Assembly: GCF_001685395.1 (NCBI RefSeq)
Contig: NZ_CP014167.1
Span: forward strand, 2,981,501 to 3,045,500
Origin: Paenibacillus yonginensis
GTDB lineage: Bacteria; Bacillota; Bacilli; Paenibacillales; Paenibacillaceae
Length of the DNA: 64,000 nt
Reading direction: 5' to 3'
Part shown: positions 1 through 8,463 of the stretch, piece after piece
Position numbering within the stretch: position 1 is the stretch's first letter
Layout: every line of letters starts with the position of its first letter
Notes under the pieces: model-generated
What the model was told of the DNA's origin: nothing
What the model saw: the letters and a program-made list of their open reading frames with translations, nothing else
Database searches by the model: none
Translations under genes and position numbers: made by a program

Positions 1-115
1 CCACTTGACCGTCAGCACGCTTAACGCCAAGGCGTTTCGCAATACTGTCACGGCCGTTCTTTGTGGAACCTACACCTTTCTTGGATGCGAACAACTGAAG
101 ATCCAATTTCAACAT
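1..115 (-). CDS. rpmA: 50S ribosomal protein L27 (partial, 3' end outside window)
   Basis: Only the first 38 codons are present; the rest lies beyond the left edge. The N-terminus reads [20 protein letters not shown], which is the Firmicute form of L27: a short extension ending in a Phe-Ala junction, followed by the glycine-rich arm that reaches the peptidyl-transferase centre. In Firmicutes this extension is removed by the Prp protease, whose gene lies 19 bases upstream. A strong AAGGAGG ribosome-binding site precedes the ATG. It is the last gene of rplU-prp-rpmA inside the window. Confidence 0.95.
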   Translation of the reverse strand, partial: MLKLDLQLFASKKGVGSTKNGRDSIAKRLGVKRADGQV

Positions 116-134
116 GTCTGGTCAACCTCCTTCT

Positions 135-467
135 TTAATTAGTCACATCTATAATCTTAACGTACTGTCCATAGGTTTGCTCAATGGTCCGAAGCATCAC
201 GACGAGCGAAGATAACAACAGCCTAGCCTCAGCTTTGGCTTCGTCGGGAGCTGCAGGCGGAAGATCCGCGCTTAAAAAGCCGTTCTTCATACGTGAATCC
301 ATTACGATTCCGGTCAACTCTTCAACAGCGTTCACAGAGCCTACGGTAACAGCGGATACACCGGCGCAGACAATATCCCTTCCAGCCTCTGCGAAGTTCG
401 CATGGCCTTCAATCCGAAATCCGGTAACGGACTTCTGCTCATCGCGTTTAATGGTTACGATAATCAA
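135..467 (-). CDS. prp: Ribosomal-processing cysteine protease Prp
   Basis: This 110-residue protein (YsxB family) cleaves the N-terminal extension of ribosomal protein L27 in Firmicutes. The catalytic pair is visible as His22 in the EGHA motif and Cys34 in DIVCAGVSAV, the same positions as in the characterised Staphylococcus aureus enzyme. The start is a TTG preceded by AAGGTGA at about 8 bases. The gene sits between rplU and rpmA, the conserved arrangement, so protease and substrate are co-transcribed. Confidence 0.93.
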   Translation of the reverse strand: MIIVTIKRDEQKSVTGFRIEGHANFAEAGRDIVCAGVSAVTVGSVNAVEELTGIVMDSRMKNGFLSADLPPAAPDEAKAEARLLLSSLVVMLRTIEQTYGQYVKIIDVTN

Positions 468-481
468 GTATCGTCACCTTC

Positions 482-793
482 TTACGCTTGGATTTTCTCA
501 ATAGTCACCTTCGTGTACGGTTGACGATGACCTTGTTTTTTGTGGTAGTTCTTCTTAGGTTTGTATTTGAATACAACAACCTTAGCGCCTTTACCATGGC
601 GTTCTACTTTCGCTGTTACAGTAGCGCCGGATACTACTGGAGTTCCTGCTACCAAACCGTTGTCGTTAGAAACAGCCAATACACGGTCGAAAGTTACGGT
701 TTCACCGTCAGCTGCATTCAGCTTCTCGATGTAAAGAACGTCGCCCTCTTGAACACGGTATTGTTTGCCACCAGTTTCGATAATTGCGTACAT
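482..793 (-). CDS. rplU: 50S ribosomal protein L21
   Basis: L21, about 103 residues, beginning [18 protein letters not shown] and ending with the basic RNA-binding tail of the family. It binds 23S rRNA early in large-subunit assembly. An in-frame ATG exists at 811, but that stretch contains the GGAGG ribosome-binding site for the ATG at 793, so 793 is the true start. It is the first gene of rplU-prp-rpmA. A good sigma-A promoter lies 128-156 bases upstream, leaving a long structured leader. Confidence 0.96.
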   Translation of the reverse strand: MYAIIETGGKQYRVQEGDVLYIEKLNAADGETVTFDRVLAVSNDNGLVAGTPVVSGATVTAKVERHGKGAKVVVFKYKPKKNYHKKQGHRQPYTKVTIEKIQA

Positions 794-811
794 TTGCTTG
801 CACCTCCTCAT

Positions 812-915
812 GTCTCAGACTCGCCTAATTCAGGTGACGCTTTATTTCAAGCATACTTATGTACCCGATTGGTGCGGTTACAGCATGTGTACAAGATGTA
901 CTTGAAACACATACT
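812..915 (-). ncRNA. Probable L21 leader (5' UTR of rplU)
   Basis: About 120 bases separate the rplU start from the promoter at 921-949. Firmicute rplU operons commonly carry a structured, probably autoregulatory L21 leader here. The stretch contains several short complementary segments (for example around 850-905), but I could not confirm the family consensus by eye. The call therefore rests mainly on position and leader length. Confidence 0.5.
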
Positions 916-920
916 CATGT

Positions 921-949
921 ATATTAACACACCCTAAGCAGGAAATCAA
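921..949 (-). promoter_or_regulatory. Sigma-A promoter for rplU-prp-rpmA
   Basis: On the minus strand a TTGATT -35 hexamer (944-949) and a TAATAT -10 hexamer (921-926) are separated by exactly 17 bases. Position and orientation suit transcription of rplU. Confidence 0.75.
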
Positions 950-998
950 CCCAAAAAGCAATCGCGCTCTAGGCTTCATCCCCACTCCCTGAGGCTCA

Positions 999-1023
999 AG
1001 AAGGCTGGCAAAGCGAGCCTTCT
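999..1023 (-). terminator. Hairpin downstream of rng
   Basis: An 8-base-pair stem, AGAAGGCT paired with AGCCTTCT around a 9-base loop, lies 15 bases after the rng stop codon. The following U tract is poor, so this may be a weak terminator or an mRNA 3' stabilising hairpin. Confidence 0.45.
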
Positions 1024-1037
1024 CTCATATGGCCCGC

Positions 1038-2222
1038 TTACTTACGTTCCGTGTTCTCCCGCATCTTCTTGCGGGTTATCTCAACCAAACCGAGTCTGGT
1101 CCACCCCAGGATATGATGCTGGGTCCGGTCGCTGCGCATGCAGCTATGGAGCCTAGCTAACACCTCGCTCCGATGATCCTCAAGCTCCATATCAATAAAG
1201 TCGATGATGATAATGCCGCCGATATCGCGAACACGCAGCAGCCGGGCGATTTCTTCCGCCGCCTGCAGGTTGGTACGGAACACGGTTTCCTCCAGGGAAT
1301 CCGTGCCGACATATTTTCCCGTATTCACGTCTACTACATTCATCGCTTCCGTCTGATCCCAGATCAGATATCCGCCGTCCGGCAGCCAAACCTTGCGCTG
1401 GAAATCCTTGTCGAGCTGCTGCTTCACACCGTACGCTTCAAACAGCGGCGTGCTGGACTGGTGAAATTTGATCTGCGGCTTCCAGCCGGGGTCCAGACTG
1501 CCAAGGAATTGACCGGCTTCCTCGGCCTGTGCAGCGCAGTCCACGAGCAGCTCATCCGTTTGCGGGCTGAATACATCCCGGATCAGCCGCTGCACGAGGC
1601 TCAAATCCCGATGCAGGAGGGCCGGCGCATTCAGCTTGTCCGCCTTCTCCAGCACGCCTGCCCACTGCCGGCGAAGCAAGGCCAGATCCTCTTCGATGGC
1701 GCCCGCGTCCTGATCTTCTACAATCGTACGAAAGATCAGGCCTTCCTCTTCCAGACGCAGCTGTTCTCCAATCTCCTTCAGCCGGCTGCGCTCGGCTTCG
1801 TCTTCGATCTTTTTCGAAACGGCAACGTACCCTGCTGTAGGCATATACACAATAAATCTGCCCGGGAGCGAATAATGCGTTGTCACCCGTGCTCCTTTGG
1901 TGCCCATAGCATCCTTTGTGACCTGCACCACAATTTCCTGCCCCGGTGAAAGCAGCTCCGAAATCGAAGGTTTGACCTTCGGCTGTTTCTCCAAATGAGG
2001 CGAAAGACAATCGTCTATGTACAAAAAAGCGTTTTTCCGTTGTCCAATATCCACGAATGCCGCCTGCATACCCGGAATGACATTAGCCACCCGTCCCTTA
2101 AAGACGCTGCCCACAAGACCATTTCCGTCCGAACGCTCAACGGCATACTCTACTAGGCGCCCGTTCTCGAGCAGCGCCATTTCGGCAGAACCGTGTTCGT
2201 AATGCACTACCATTTGTTTCAT
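1038..2222 (-). CDS. rng: Ribonuclease E/G family endoribonuclease (short form)
   Basis: An RNase E/G family protein of about 394 residues. The N-terminal part resembles the S1/5'-sensor region (LVGSVFKGRVANVIPGMQAA). The DNase-I-like catalytic region follows, with both metal-binding aspartates in the NVVDVNTGK and IIIIDFIDM segments. The protein stops just after TRLGLVEITRKKMRENTERK, before the place where Escherichia coli RNase E/G have the CxxC zinc link and the small oligomerisation domain. The ATG at 2222 follows AGGTGAG at 5 bases and is preferred to the upstream in-frame ATG at 2240. It lies directly behind spoIVFB. Confidence 0.88.
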   Translation of the reverse strand: MKQMVVHYEHGSAEMALLENGRLVEYAVERSDGNGLVGSVFKGRVANVIPGMQAAFVDIGQRKNAFLYIDDCLSPHLEKQPKVKPSISELLSPGQEIVVQVTKDAMGTKGARVTTHYSLPGRFIVYMPTAGYVAVSKKIEDEAERSRLKEIGEQLRLEEEGLIFRTIVEDQDAGAIEEDLALLRRQWAGVLEKADKLNAPALLHRDLSLVQRLIRDVFSPQTDELLVDCAAQAEEAGQFLGSLDPGWKPQIKFHQSSTPLFEAYGVKQQLDKDFQRKVWLPDGGYLIWDQTEAMNVVDVNTGKYVGTDSLEETVFRTNLQAAEEIARLLRVRDIGGIIIIDFIDMELEDHRSEVLARLHSCMRSDRTQHHILGWTRLGLVEITRKKMRENTERK

Positions 2223-2275
2223 ACTCTCACCTGCTGCCATTTCCCCGATTTATTTGTTCAGTCTTTGATAGACGT

Positions 2276-3139
2276 TTATTTCCCGTGATTAACCGCCAAA
2301 CCGTTCAGAAACAGATCGATCATCTTCTGTTCCGGCACAATTTCCAGAAGTTCTCCTTTTGCGTTCACTACATATACAAAATGATACTTCTCTCTCCTAA
2401 GTAGACGCAGGATTCTGTCCAAAGGTTTCGCCGAATCCGCAACCAAAGGCTGGGCATTTCTGGCAGAGGGTTTATAGTCTGAGAACAGCCGCTGCCGGCC
2501 GATCAGAAAACGGATAAACCGGAACGGAATATTTCCGTGATCCACCCAATTGGAGTAAAACAAAAAGAGGCCGACCATCAGCAGATTCAGCTGAATTCCC
2601 CGGTCATCAAGCAGCGGATAAAACGAATAAGCGATCAAAAGCCCGCTGAAAACAATACTGATCCGGGTTGCCCACAGCAAGGTAGTATGGTAGGGCAAAA
2701 AGAGGCTGAAAAAAGCCTGCCCGATCTTCCCCCCGTCAAGCGGCAGAATCGGCAGCAGATTAAACAAGACAATCAGCATATTGGCTTCAATAAAATAAGT
2801 TAAAGAAGCCCCATTCCACCATCCCGCAGCATGCATCAGCAGCCCCATTCCCGCTAATATAACGTTCTGCAGCGGACCGGCTAACGCAATCCCGATTTCT
2901 TTCCTGGCATTCATGCGTCCGTCCTCTTCCACTACGGCTACTCCTCCGAACGGAAGCAGTTGAATAGAGAGCACGTTTAGACCCAGCATCCGGGCCGCTG
3001 CGGCATGTCCAAGCTCATGGACAAACACAATCCCGAAGAGCACGATTAATTCGGCAAAATGTCCCGTCAATACGGAGGTTAACATAATTATAACAAATAA
3101 GGGGTGGAATGAAACCGGAATTCCGGCAATCTTAATCAA
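2276..3139 (-). CDS. spoIVFB: Stage IV sporulation intramembrane metalloprotease SpoIVFB
   Basis: An M50 (site-2 protease) family zinc metalloprotease of 287 residues. SpoIVFB cleaves pro-sigma-K in the outer forespore membrane. The zinc ligands are visible as HELGH at residues 41-45 and the LPLDGG motif near residue 133, both in hydrophobic segments. There are about six membrane spans, and residues 225-280 look like the CBS-type regulatory tail. The start is TTG, inside the last codons of spoIVFA (8-base overlap), implying translational coupling with its inhibitor. Confidence 0.93.
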   Translation of the reverse strand: MIKIAGIPVSFHPLFVIIMLTSVLTGHFAELIVLFGIVFVHELGHAAAARMLGLNVLSIQLLPFGGVAVVEEDGRMNARKEIGIALAGPLQNVILAGMGLLMHAAGWWNGASLTYFIEANMLIVLFNLLPILPLDGGKIGQAFFSLFLPYHTTLLWATRISIVFSGLLIAYSFYPLLDDRGIQLNLLMVGLFLFYSNWVDHGNIPFRFIRFLIGRQRLFSDYKPSARNAQPLVADSAKPLDRILRLLRREKYHFVYVVNAKGELLEIVPEQKMIDLFLNGLAVNHGK

Positions 3140-4094
3140 GCGGCACCACTTCTGCCGGATCGATGTAGAGGCCGTCTTTTTTCATCGCAAAATAAACGGT
3201 GTCGGAGCCTCCGCTCTCCGCTTTGGCAAAGCTGCCGACCTTCTCTCCGCCCTCCAGCCAATCCCCTTCAGACACCGAAACCTCCGTTAAGCGGCCATAA
3301 ATGGACACATAACCGTCGCTGTGCTGAACAACAACCGTTTTGCCTGTCAGCGCATCTTCGCTGACCTCCGCGACTCTCCCTGTTTCAATGCTTTTAACCT
3401 CCTGGGCTCCTTTTGAATCCAGATCCGGAACAATTTCCACGCCTTTCAAGCTGATGGCAAAACTCTCCGCCAGCTTGCCCTGAACGGGAATCGTAAACCC
3501 ATGGGAGCTCTGTACCAATTGCTGAGGCCCTCCATCGTCTCCGAATATCGGAATAAAGCTCGGCGCTCCTCCAAAGTTTCGTTCATACCACGCCTCCGCC
3601 GCCTGAAAATCCATCTCCTGCTTCAGCGTCGTCGAAACAAAGCTTTCAATCGGAGCCGACCAGGCCGGCTGCATATGATGAATCCCCCACAATGCTCCAA
3701 ATAGAACTGCGCTGACCAATGTACGAGTCCATAAGGAGCGTATGAAAGAACCACTTCTTTGCGGCCCGTCCGGCTGTTCGGGCGAACCCGGCCCCTGTCC
3801 GCCTCCAGAACCGATTTGCGAAGACGGAAAGGTTCTCTGCCCAAAGGCATCCTCCCGCCACAGGCCCCGGCCTTGCTTCCAGAGCAGCTCCGGATCCCGT
3901 TCCTGCTGCTTGCCGCCTGCCCCTGTGTCCGCTGCCCCTCCCGGAGATTGAACAGACTCCTCGCTGCTTGCACTGTATCCGAAGTCTTCAGGATTAGACA
4001 CCCGGGTATAGAGCTGAAGCTGGCGTTCTTCCCGGCTCAGCAGCTCCCGAATGCGCTCTTCCCGGCGTTTCCTTACGTTGTTCTTAACATCCAT
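3132..4094 (-). CDS. spoIVFA: Stage IV sporulation protein FA (SpoIVFB inhibitor/scaffold)
   Basis: A 320-residue protein with a charged N-terminus, a Gly/Pro/Ser-rich linker (residues 45-115), a single membrane span near 121-139 and a C-terminal M23/LytM-like domain near 225-318. The metal-binding HxH of active LytM enzymes is absent (the equivalent segment reads VYFAMK), so the domain is probably non-catalytic. That fits SpoIVFA, which holds SpoIVFB inactive and is cut by SpoIVB. It lies immediately upstream of and overlaps spoIVFB. A sigma-E-like promoter lies 48-76 bases upstream. Confidence 0.9.
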   Translation of the reverse strand: MDVKNNVRKRREERIRELLSREERQLQLYTRVSNPEDFGYSASSEESVQSPGGAADTGAGGKQQERDPELLWKQGRGLWREDAFGQRTFPSSQIGSGGGQGPGSPEQPDGPQRSGSFIRSLWTRTLVSAVLFGALWGIHHMQPAWSAPIESFVSTTLKQEMDFQAAEAWYERNFGGAPSFIPIFGDDGGPQQLVQSSHGFTIPVQGKLAESFAISLKGVEIVPDLDSKGAQEVKSIETGRVAEVSEDALTGKTVVVQHSDGYVSIYGRLTEVSVSEGDWLEGGEKVGSFAKAESGGSDTVYFAMKKDGLYIDPAEVVPLD

Positions 4095-4141
4095 AACCTG
4101 TTCCCCTCTCCCATTTATGCGCCATGGGGCTTGTTCGCTAC

Positions 4142-4170
4142 ATTTTATGATTGCGGGGGAAGGAATATGA
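4142..4170 (-). promoter_or_regulatory. Predicted sigma-E promoter of spoIVFAB
   Basis: The minus strand shows TCATATT (4164-4170), 14 bases, then CATAAAAT (4142-4149). This is close to the published sigma-E consensus (KMATATT, 14-15 bases, CATACAMT). It lies between a terminator after minD and the spoIVFA start, as expected for a mother-cell operon. Confidence 0.65.
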
Positions 4171-4222
4171 ACAACATGTCCTCACGAAAAATCCGCCGAA
4201 ACGGATGCATACGCTTTATATC

Positions 4223-4268
4223 AAAAAAGGTGTTCTCAAAACTGCAAAGCAGCTCTGACAACACCTTT
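4223..4268 (-). terminator. Rho-independent terminator after minD
   Basis: AAAGGTGTT and AACACCTTT form a 9-base-pair stem, and the stem's last bases run into six T residues on the minus strand. It separates mreBCD-minCD transcription from the sporulation operon downstream. Confidence 0.8.
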
Positions 4269-4347
4269 GTTTGAAGCGGATGAAAATGATATCAACCAAT
4301 AGATCAATAAGTTCAATAAGTTCAATTCAGCCAAGCGCTTGAAGAAC

Positions 4348-5145
4348 TTAACCGCCCATGCCAAAAAATTTCTTGAATTTCGTAAACGCGCCCTTCTTCT
4401 GATTCAGCTGCATCAGCGGAACCGTGTCGCCGAGAATACGCCGTGCAATATTGCGATAAGCAATAGCTGCCGAAGAATTCGGATTCATAACCGTAGGTTC
4501 ACCCGTGTTCGCAGCTTTGATAACGTGCTCGTCATCCGGCACAATGCCAATCAAATCAATGTTCAGCACCTGAATAATGTCCTCAATATCCAGCATGTCT
4601 CCAGATTTGACCATATTCGGACGAATCCGGTTCACGACCAGTTTCGGAGATTCGACCTGCGTACCTTCCAGCAGGCCAATGACACGGTCGGCATCCCGGA
4701 CGGCGGCATGTTCAGGCGTTGTAACCACAATAGCCCGGTCCGCGCCGGCAACCGCATTCTTGAAGCCCTGCTCGATTCCGGCAGGACAGTCAATAATGAC
4801 ATATTCATATTCTTTCTTCAGCTCAAGCACGATATCCCGAACCTGCTCAGGTGAAACCGAATTTTTATCTTTCGTTTGCGCAGCAGGGAGCATGTAAAGC
4901 TCGTCAAACCGCTTGTCCTTCACAAGAGCCTGGTTCAACCGGCACCGGCCTTCGGCCACGTCCACCAGATCATAAATGATGCGGTTCTCAAGCCCCATCA
5001 CGACATCCAGATTGCGAAGCCCGATATCCGTATCCACCAGGCAAACCTTTTTCCCCAGCAGCGCCAGGGCCGTGCCAATATTAGCCGATGTAGTTGTTTT
5101 GCCTACGCCGCCTTTTCCTGAAGTGACGACTATTGCTTCTCCCAT
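4348..5145 (-). CDS. minD: Septum site-determining ATPase MinD
   Basis: A 265-residue ParA/MinD-family ATPase. The deviant Walker A motif SGKGGVGKTTTSANIG lies at residues 9-24, and the C-terminal amphipathic membrane-targeting helix is seen as FTKFKKFFGMGG. MinD recruits MinC to the membrane to block FtsZ assembly away from mid-cell. No minE is present, as usual in Firmicutes, where DivIVA/MinJ provide the topology. It begins 2 bases after minC and ends before a clear terminator. Confidence 0.97.
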   Translation of the reverse strand: MGEAIVVTSGKGGVGKTTTSANIGTALALLGKKVCLVDTDIGLRNLDVVMGLENRIIYDLVDVAEGRCRLNQALVKDKRFDELYMLPAAQTKDKNSVSPEQVRDIVLELKKEYEYVIIDCPAGIEQGFKNAVAGADRAIVVTTPEHAAVRDADRVIGLLEGTQVESPKLVVNRIRPNMVKSGDMLDIEDIIQVLNIDLIGIVPDDEHVIKAANTGEPTVMNPNSSAAIAYRNIARRILGDTVPLMQLNQKKGAFTKFKKFFGMGG

Positions 5146-5147
5146 AT

Positions 5148-5810
5148 CTACACCCCTTTAAACACATTAAAGTCCGGACGAACTTTCCCGACGTGGTTAA
5201 TTTTATCAATTTGCATGGAGCCTTCCTGCAGGAAAGCGAACTCCATGCTTGTCTCCCGGTTCTCCCATTCATCCGGAGGCCTGCTGATGACTTCGGCGAT
5301 CCGAAGCTGGGTAGGCGCCAGAAAAGAGGCGGCGATCACCGCTTTCTCATTGCCATCCGATCCGGCATGGACCATTCCGCGGAGCGCTCCGATTACGATC
5401 ACATCGCCGGTGCAAATGATTTGTCCTCCCGGATTCACATCGCCCATAAACAGCAGATTTCCTTCATGCCTTAGGATCTGCCCCGAGCGGACCATTCCGC
5501 AAACCGTTCTGATGGCCGGGCCTCCCTGGTCGTCCTGAACGAGCCCCGGGGTTTCCACTGACCGGATAAGCAAGTTGCCTTTCTGCTTCAATGTATCTAG
5601 AATCAGCGTTTTCTGTTCTTCGGAAATATTTCGCATGCCCATCTTCACGTCAACATGAACAATGGGACCTGTTAATATATTCTGATGGCTGTGCTCCAGC
5701 TTATAGCGCAGTTCATTCAAAAGCTCCGAGAAATCACATTGATCATCAAACAGGAAAACCAGGCCATCTTTGATGCCCTTGATCGTTACATGGTTGGATT
5801 TTACCGTCAT
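5148..5810 (-). CDS. minC: Septum site-determining protein MinC
   Basis: A 220-residue MinC. The N-terminal half (1-100) carries the FtsZ-inhibiting domain. The C-terminal half (from about 110) has the glycine-rich beta-helix repeats (VRSGQILRHEGNLLFMGDVN) that bind MinD. An ATG preceded by GGGAGGGACAGG is a convincing start. It is followed at 2 bases by minD and lies 75 bases downstream of mreD. Confidence 0.95.
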   Translation of the reverse strand: MTVKSNHVTIKGIKDGLVFLFDDQCDFSELLNELRYKLEHSHQNILTGPIVHVDVKMGMRNISEEQKTLILDTLKQKGNLLIRSVETPGLVQDDQGGPAIRTVCGMVRSGQILRHEGNLLFMGDVNPGGQIICTGDVIVIGALRGMVHAGSDGNEKAVIAASFLAPTQLRIAEVISRPPDEWENRETSMEFAFLQEGSMQIDKINHVGKVRPDFNVFKGV

Positions 5811-5885
5811 TGCCTGTCCCTCCCACTATGTAATTCGCGCAAAGCCCTCTAATCTCCTGCTTTCTACGCAAATTGACAATGAACG

Positions 5886-6425
5886 CTACGCCGTTTCCTC
5901 TTTAGAACGCTGGCGGGAGGTTTTATTCTCCAGAAAACGTCTGAGCGGGACGTACACAACAAGCGCAAAGACGAAGTGAAAAATCATGTTTGGCAGCATA
6001 TGGTTCATCAGCGACCAGCTGTAGGCCTGATGATTGAGTTCAAACAATTTGTAAATGCCGAACAGGAGCGAATCCATGAGCAGGCTTCCCATCAGAACTG
6101 CAAACAGCATAAAAGGAAGCGGAGTGCGATTTCCCTTGAATAACAAGCCGACTAAATAAGCCGAAAAGCCCATCGTAAAAGAAAATTGTCCGATCATCAC
6201 CCCATAATAAATCACATCCTGAAGCAAACCGAACACAAGGCCCAGGAGCAGGGCTTTATGCCGGTTCTCATAAACGGAAACAAACAGGATCATGATATAA
6301 ACCAGATGAGGGACAAGCCGGGTCTGCCATGCCGGAGGAATCAGCCAGGGCAAAAGGGCTCCCTCCGCAATAAACAACAGAAACAGCAGCAGAATGAGGA
6401 ACACATTGCGGTTTTTGATCATCAT
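5886..6425 (-). CDS. mreD: Rod shape-determining protein MreD
   Basis: A 179-residue integral membrane protein with about five to six hydrophobic segments, typical of MreD. It works in the elongasome with MreB and MreC to guide lateral wall synthesis. The start overlaps the mreC stop by 4 bases (ATGA), indicating translational coupling. Identification rests on length, membrane pattern and the fixed mreB-mreC-mreD order. Confidence 0.93.
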   Translation of the reverse strand: MMIKNRNVFLILLLFLLFIAEGALLPWLIPPAWQTRLVPHLVYIMILFVSVYENRHKALLLGLVFGLLQDVIYYGVMIGQFSFTMGFSAYLVGLLFKGNRTPLPFMLFAVLMGSLLMDSLLFGIYKLFELNHQAYSWSLMNHMLPNMIFHFVFALVVYVPLRRFLENKTSRQRSKEETA

Positions 6426-7300
6426 TGCGGAACCTCTGGAGTCACCACTACAAACAGCTCATTCCAGTCGGAGAACTCCGTAGCCGGTTTAATATAAGCG
6501 GTATCAGTCAACCCGAATTCGCCGGCCTGGCGACTTTCTACCGTACCAATTACCATAAACCGCGGGAATTCCCCACCGAGTCCGGAAGATATGATTATGT
6601 CGCCCTTTTTCAACGGATCTTCACTTTTGATCTTCGTCATCAGGAACATGCCTTTCTCCTGATCATAGCTTTCAATCATACCGAAGGACTTATTCTCGTT
6701 GCCTTGAACCGTAGCTGCGATCGCATTAGAGTTAGGGTCCTTGGAATCAAGCGTGGTCAGCAGCTTTACGGTGGCTGTAAAATTGCTGACCTGGCTGATC
6801 GTACCTACCAGGCCTTTGTCCGAGGTCACAGCCATATCTTTTTTGATGCCGTTTCTGCTGCCTAGGTCAATCACAAGCGTCTGGTTGTCCGGGTCATTGT
6901 TAACGCTGACCACGTGGGCAATCCGATATTGATAATCTTTGTTGAGAAGCTCCTGTTGTTCCGTAAACTTCAATTGCTGATGCAAGCGTTCGTTTTCACG
7001 CTCGATAGTGTTGTATTTGGCTTTATCCCGCGTGTAATGGGCGAGCGCAATCTTGAGCTCCTCATTTTCCTTCTGCACGGAACGCAAGTTCGAGATATCT
7101 TCAAAGAAACCCGCGATATAGGAGACGGGCTTATAGACGATATACTGTACAAATCCGACGGTATCTTTGCTAAATTTCTCCGGCCAGGACAAACCTGCCC
7201 GCGGCCCGAGCGTAAAGCCCATGACCGCGATAAACAGGATCAAACCCATCAGCAGGAAAAACAGTCGTTTGTTGCCCAGTAATTTGAACAGTTTAAGCAC
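6422..7300 (-). CDS. mreC: Rod shape-determining protein MreC
   Basis: A 292-residue bitopic protein with one membrane span near residues 12-30. A coiled coil follows (about 65-115, rich in Glu/Lys/Leu), then the beta-barrel periplasmic-type domain with the conserved NGIKKDMAV and GLVGTISQVS segments. It scaffolds penicillin-binding proteins in the elongasome. The start is read as GTG at 7300. The ribosome-binding site sits unusually close, so the start could be a few codons later. Confidence 0.94.
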   Translation of the reverse strand: MLKLFKLLGNKRLFFLLMGLILFIAVMGFTLGPRAGLSWPEKFSKDTVGFVQYIVYKPVSYIAGFFEDISNLRSVQKENEELKIALAHYTRDKAKYNTIERENERLHQQLKFTEQQELLNKDYQYRIAHVVSVNNDPDNQTLVIDLGSRNGIKKDMAVTSDKGLVGTISQVSNFTATVKLLTTLDSKDPNSNAIAATVQGNENKSFGMIESYDQEKGMFLMTKIKSEDPLKKGDIIISSGLGGEFPRFMVIGTVESRQAGEFGLTDTAYIKPATEFSDWNELFVVVTPEVPQ

Positions 7301-7373
7301 CCTCTAACCATACATTTTCTCTCTCCCACTGCAAGGGTGGTTATATTTATTATGTTATATCGTGTTATACCGA

Positions 7374-8405
7374 TCAGCGTTTCGAACGTCCGGACTGGCC
7401 TTTAGCTTTAAACATGTGGATGTTGTCCAGCGCACGGCCCGTACCGATTGCCACGCAATCCAGCGGATTCTCGGCTACAATGACAGGCATGCCCGTCTCG
7501 CCGGCCAGCAGCTTGTCAAGGTTGCGAAGCAAAGCTCCGCCTCCGGTCAGCACGATTCCTCGGTCCATGATATCGGCAGCCAGCTCCGGCGGACATTTCT
7601 CGAGCGTCACTTTCACGGCTTCGACAATCGCGTTAACCGTATCGTTCAAAGCTTCGGAGATTTCGTCCGAAGTAATGGAAATGGTTTTAGGCAGACCGGT
7701 TACAAGGTCACGGCCACGGATTTCCAGCGTTTCAACGGTCTCAAGCGGAAGCGCGGAACCGATATCCATTTTCAGCTGCTCGGCCGTTCTTTCCCCGATC
7801 ATCAAATTATATTGGCGTTTGATGTATTGAATGATGGATTCGTCCATCTCATCGCCAGCCACGCGTACGGATTTGCTGGTTACGATGCCGCCCAGCGAAA
7901 TAACAGCCACCTCTGTGGTGCCTCCGCCAATATCGACAACCATGCTGCCCGTCGGTTCCCAAACCGGAAGATCAGCGCCGATGGCTGCTGCAAACGGCTC
8001 TTCAATCGTATAAGCCTCGCGGGCTCCGGCTTGTTTGGTTGCATCTTCAACAGCGCGCTGCTCGACCGCCGTAATGCCGGAAGGTACACAGACCATCACG
8101 TTAGGATGGCGCTGGAACATGGAACGCTGCTTCTGAGCCTGCGAAATAAAATATTTGATCATCGTAGCGGTTGTGTCAAAATCCGCGATAACGCCATCTT
8201 TCATCGGACGGATCGCGCGGATGTTGCCCGGCGTTCTGCCGATCATTTTTTTGGCGGATTCGCCTACCGCCACAATATTTTTAGAGTCGGTATGGATCGC
8301 AACCACGGATGGCTCTCGGACAACGATCCCTTTCCCGCGCACATAAACAAGTGTATTTGCCGTTCCCAAATCAATTCCTAAATCTTTCGTAAAACCACCA
8401 AACAT
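7374..8405 (-). CDS. mreB: Rod shape-determining actin homologue MreB
   Basis: A 343-residue bacterial actin. The phosphate-1 loop [14 protein letters not shown] is at the N-terminus, and the second phosphate loop ([17 protein letters not shown]) and adenosine motif ([13 protein letters not shown]) follow in order. It polymerises under the membrane to orient cell-wall synthesis. It is the first gene of mreBCD-minCD, 58 bases after radC. Confidence 0.97.
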   Translation of the reverse strand: MFGGFTKDLGIDLGTANTLVYVRGKGIVVREPSVVAIHTDSKNIVAVGESAKKMIGRTPGNIRAIRPMKDGVIADFDTTATMIKYFISQAQKQRSMFQRHPNVMVCVPSGITAVEQRAVEDATKQAGAREAYTIEEPFAAAIGADLPVWEPTGSMVVDIGGGTTEVAVISLGGIVTSKSVRVAGDEMDESIIQYIKRQYNLMIGERTAEQLKMDIGSALPLETVETLEIRGRDLVTGLPKTISITSDEISEALNDTVNAIVEAVKVTLEKCPPELAADIMDRGIVLTGGGALLRNLDKLLAGETGMPVIVAENPLDCVAIGTGRALDNIHMFKAKGQSGRSKR

Positions 8406-8463
8406 GCTGTTAATCTCCTTTTCTTGTATCGCCGCTGCTCGGCAGGATATCTGGACTATTATA

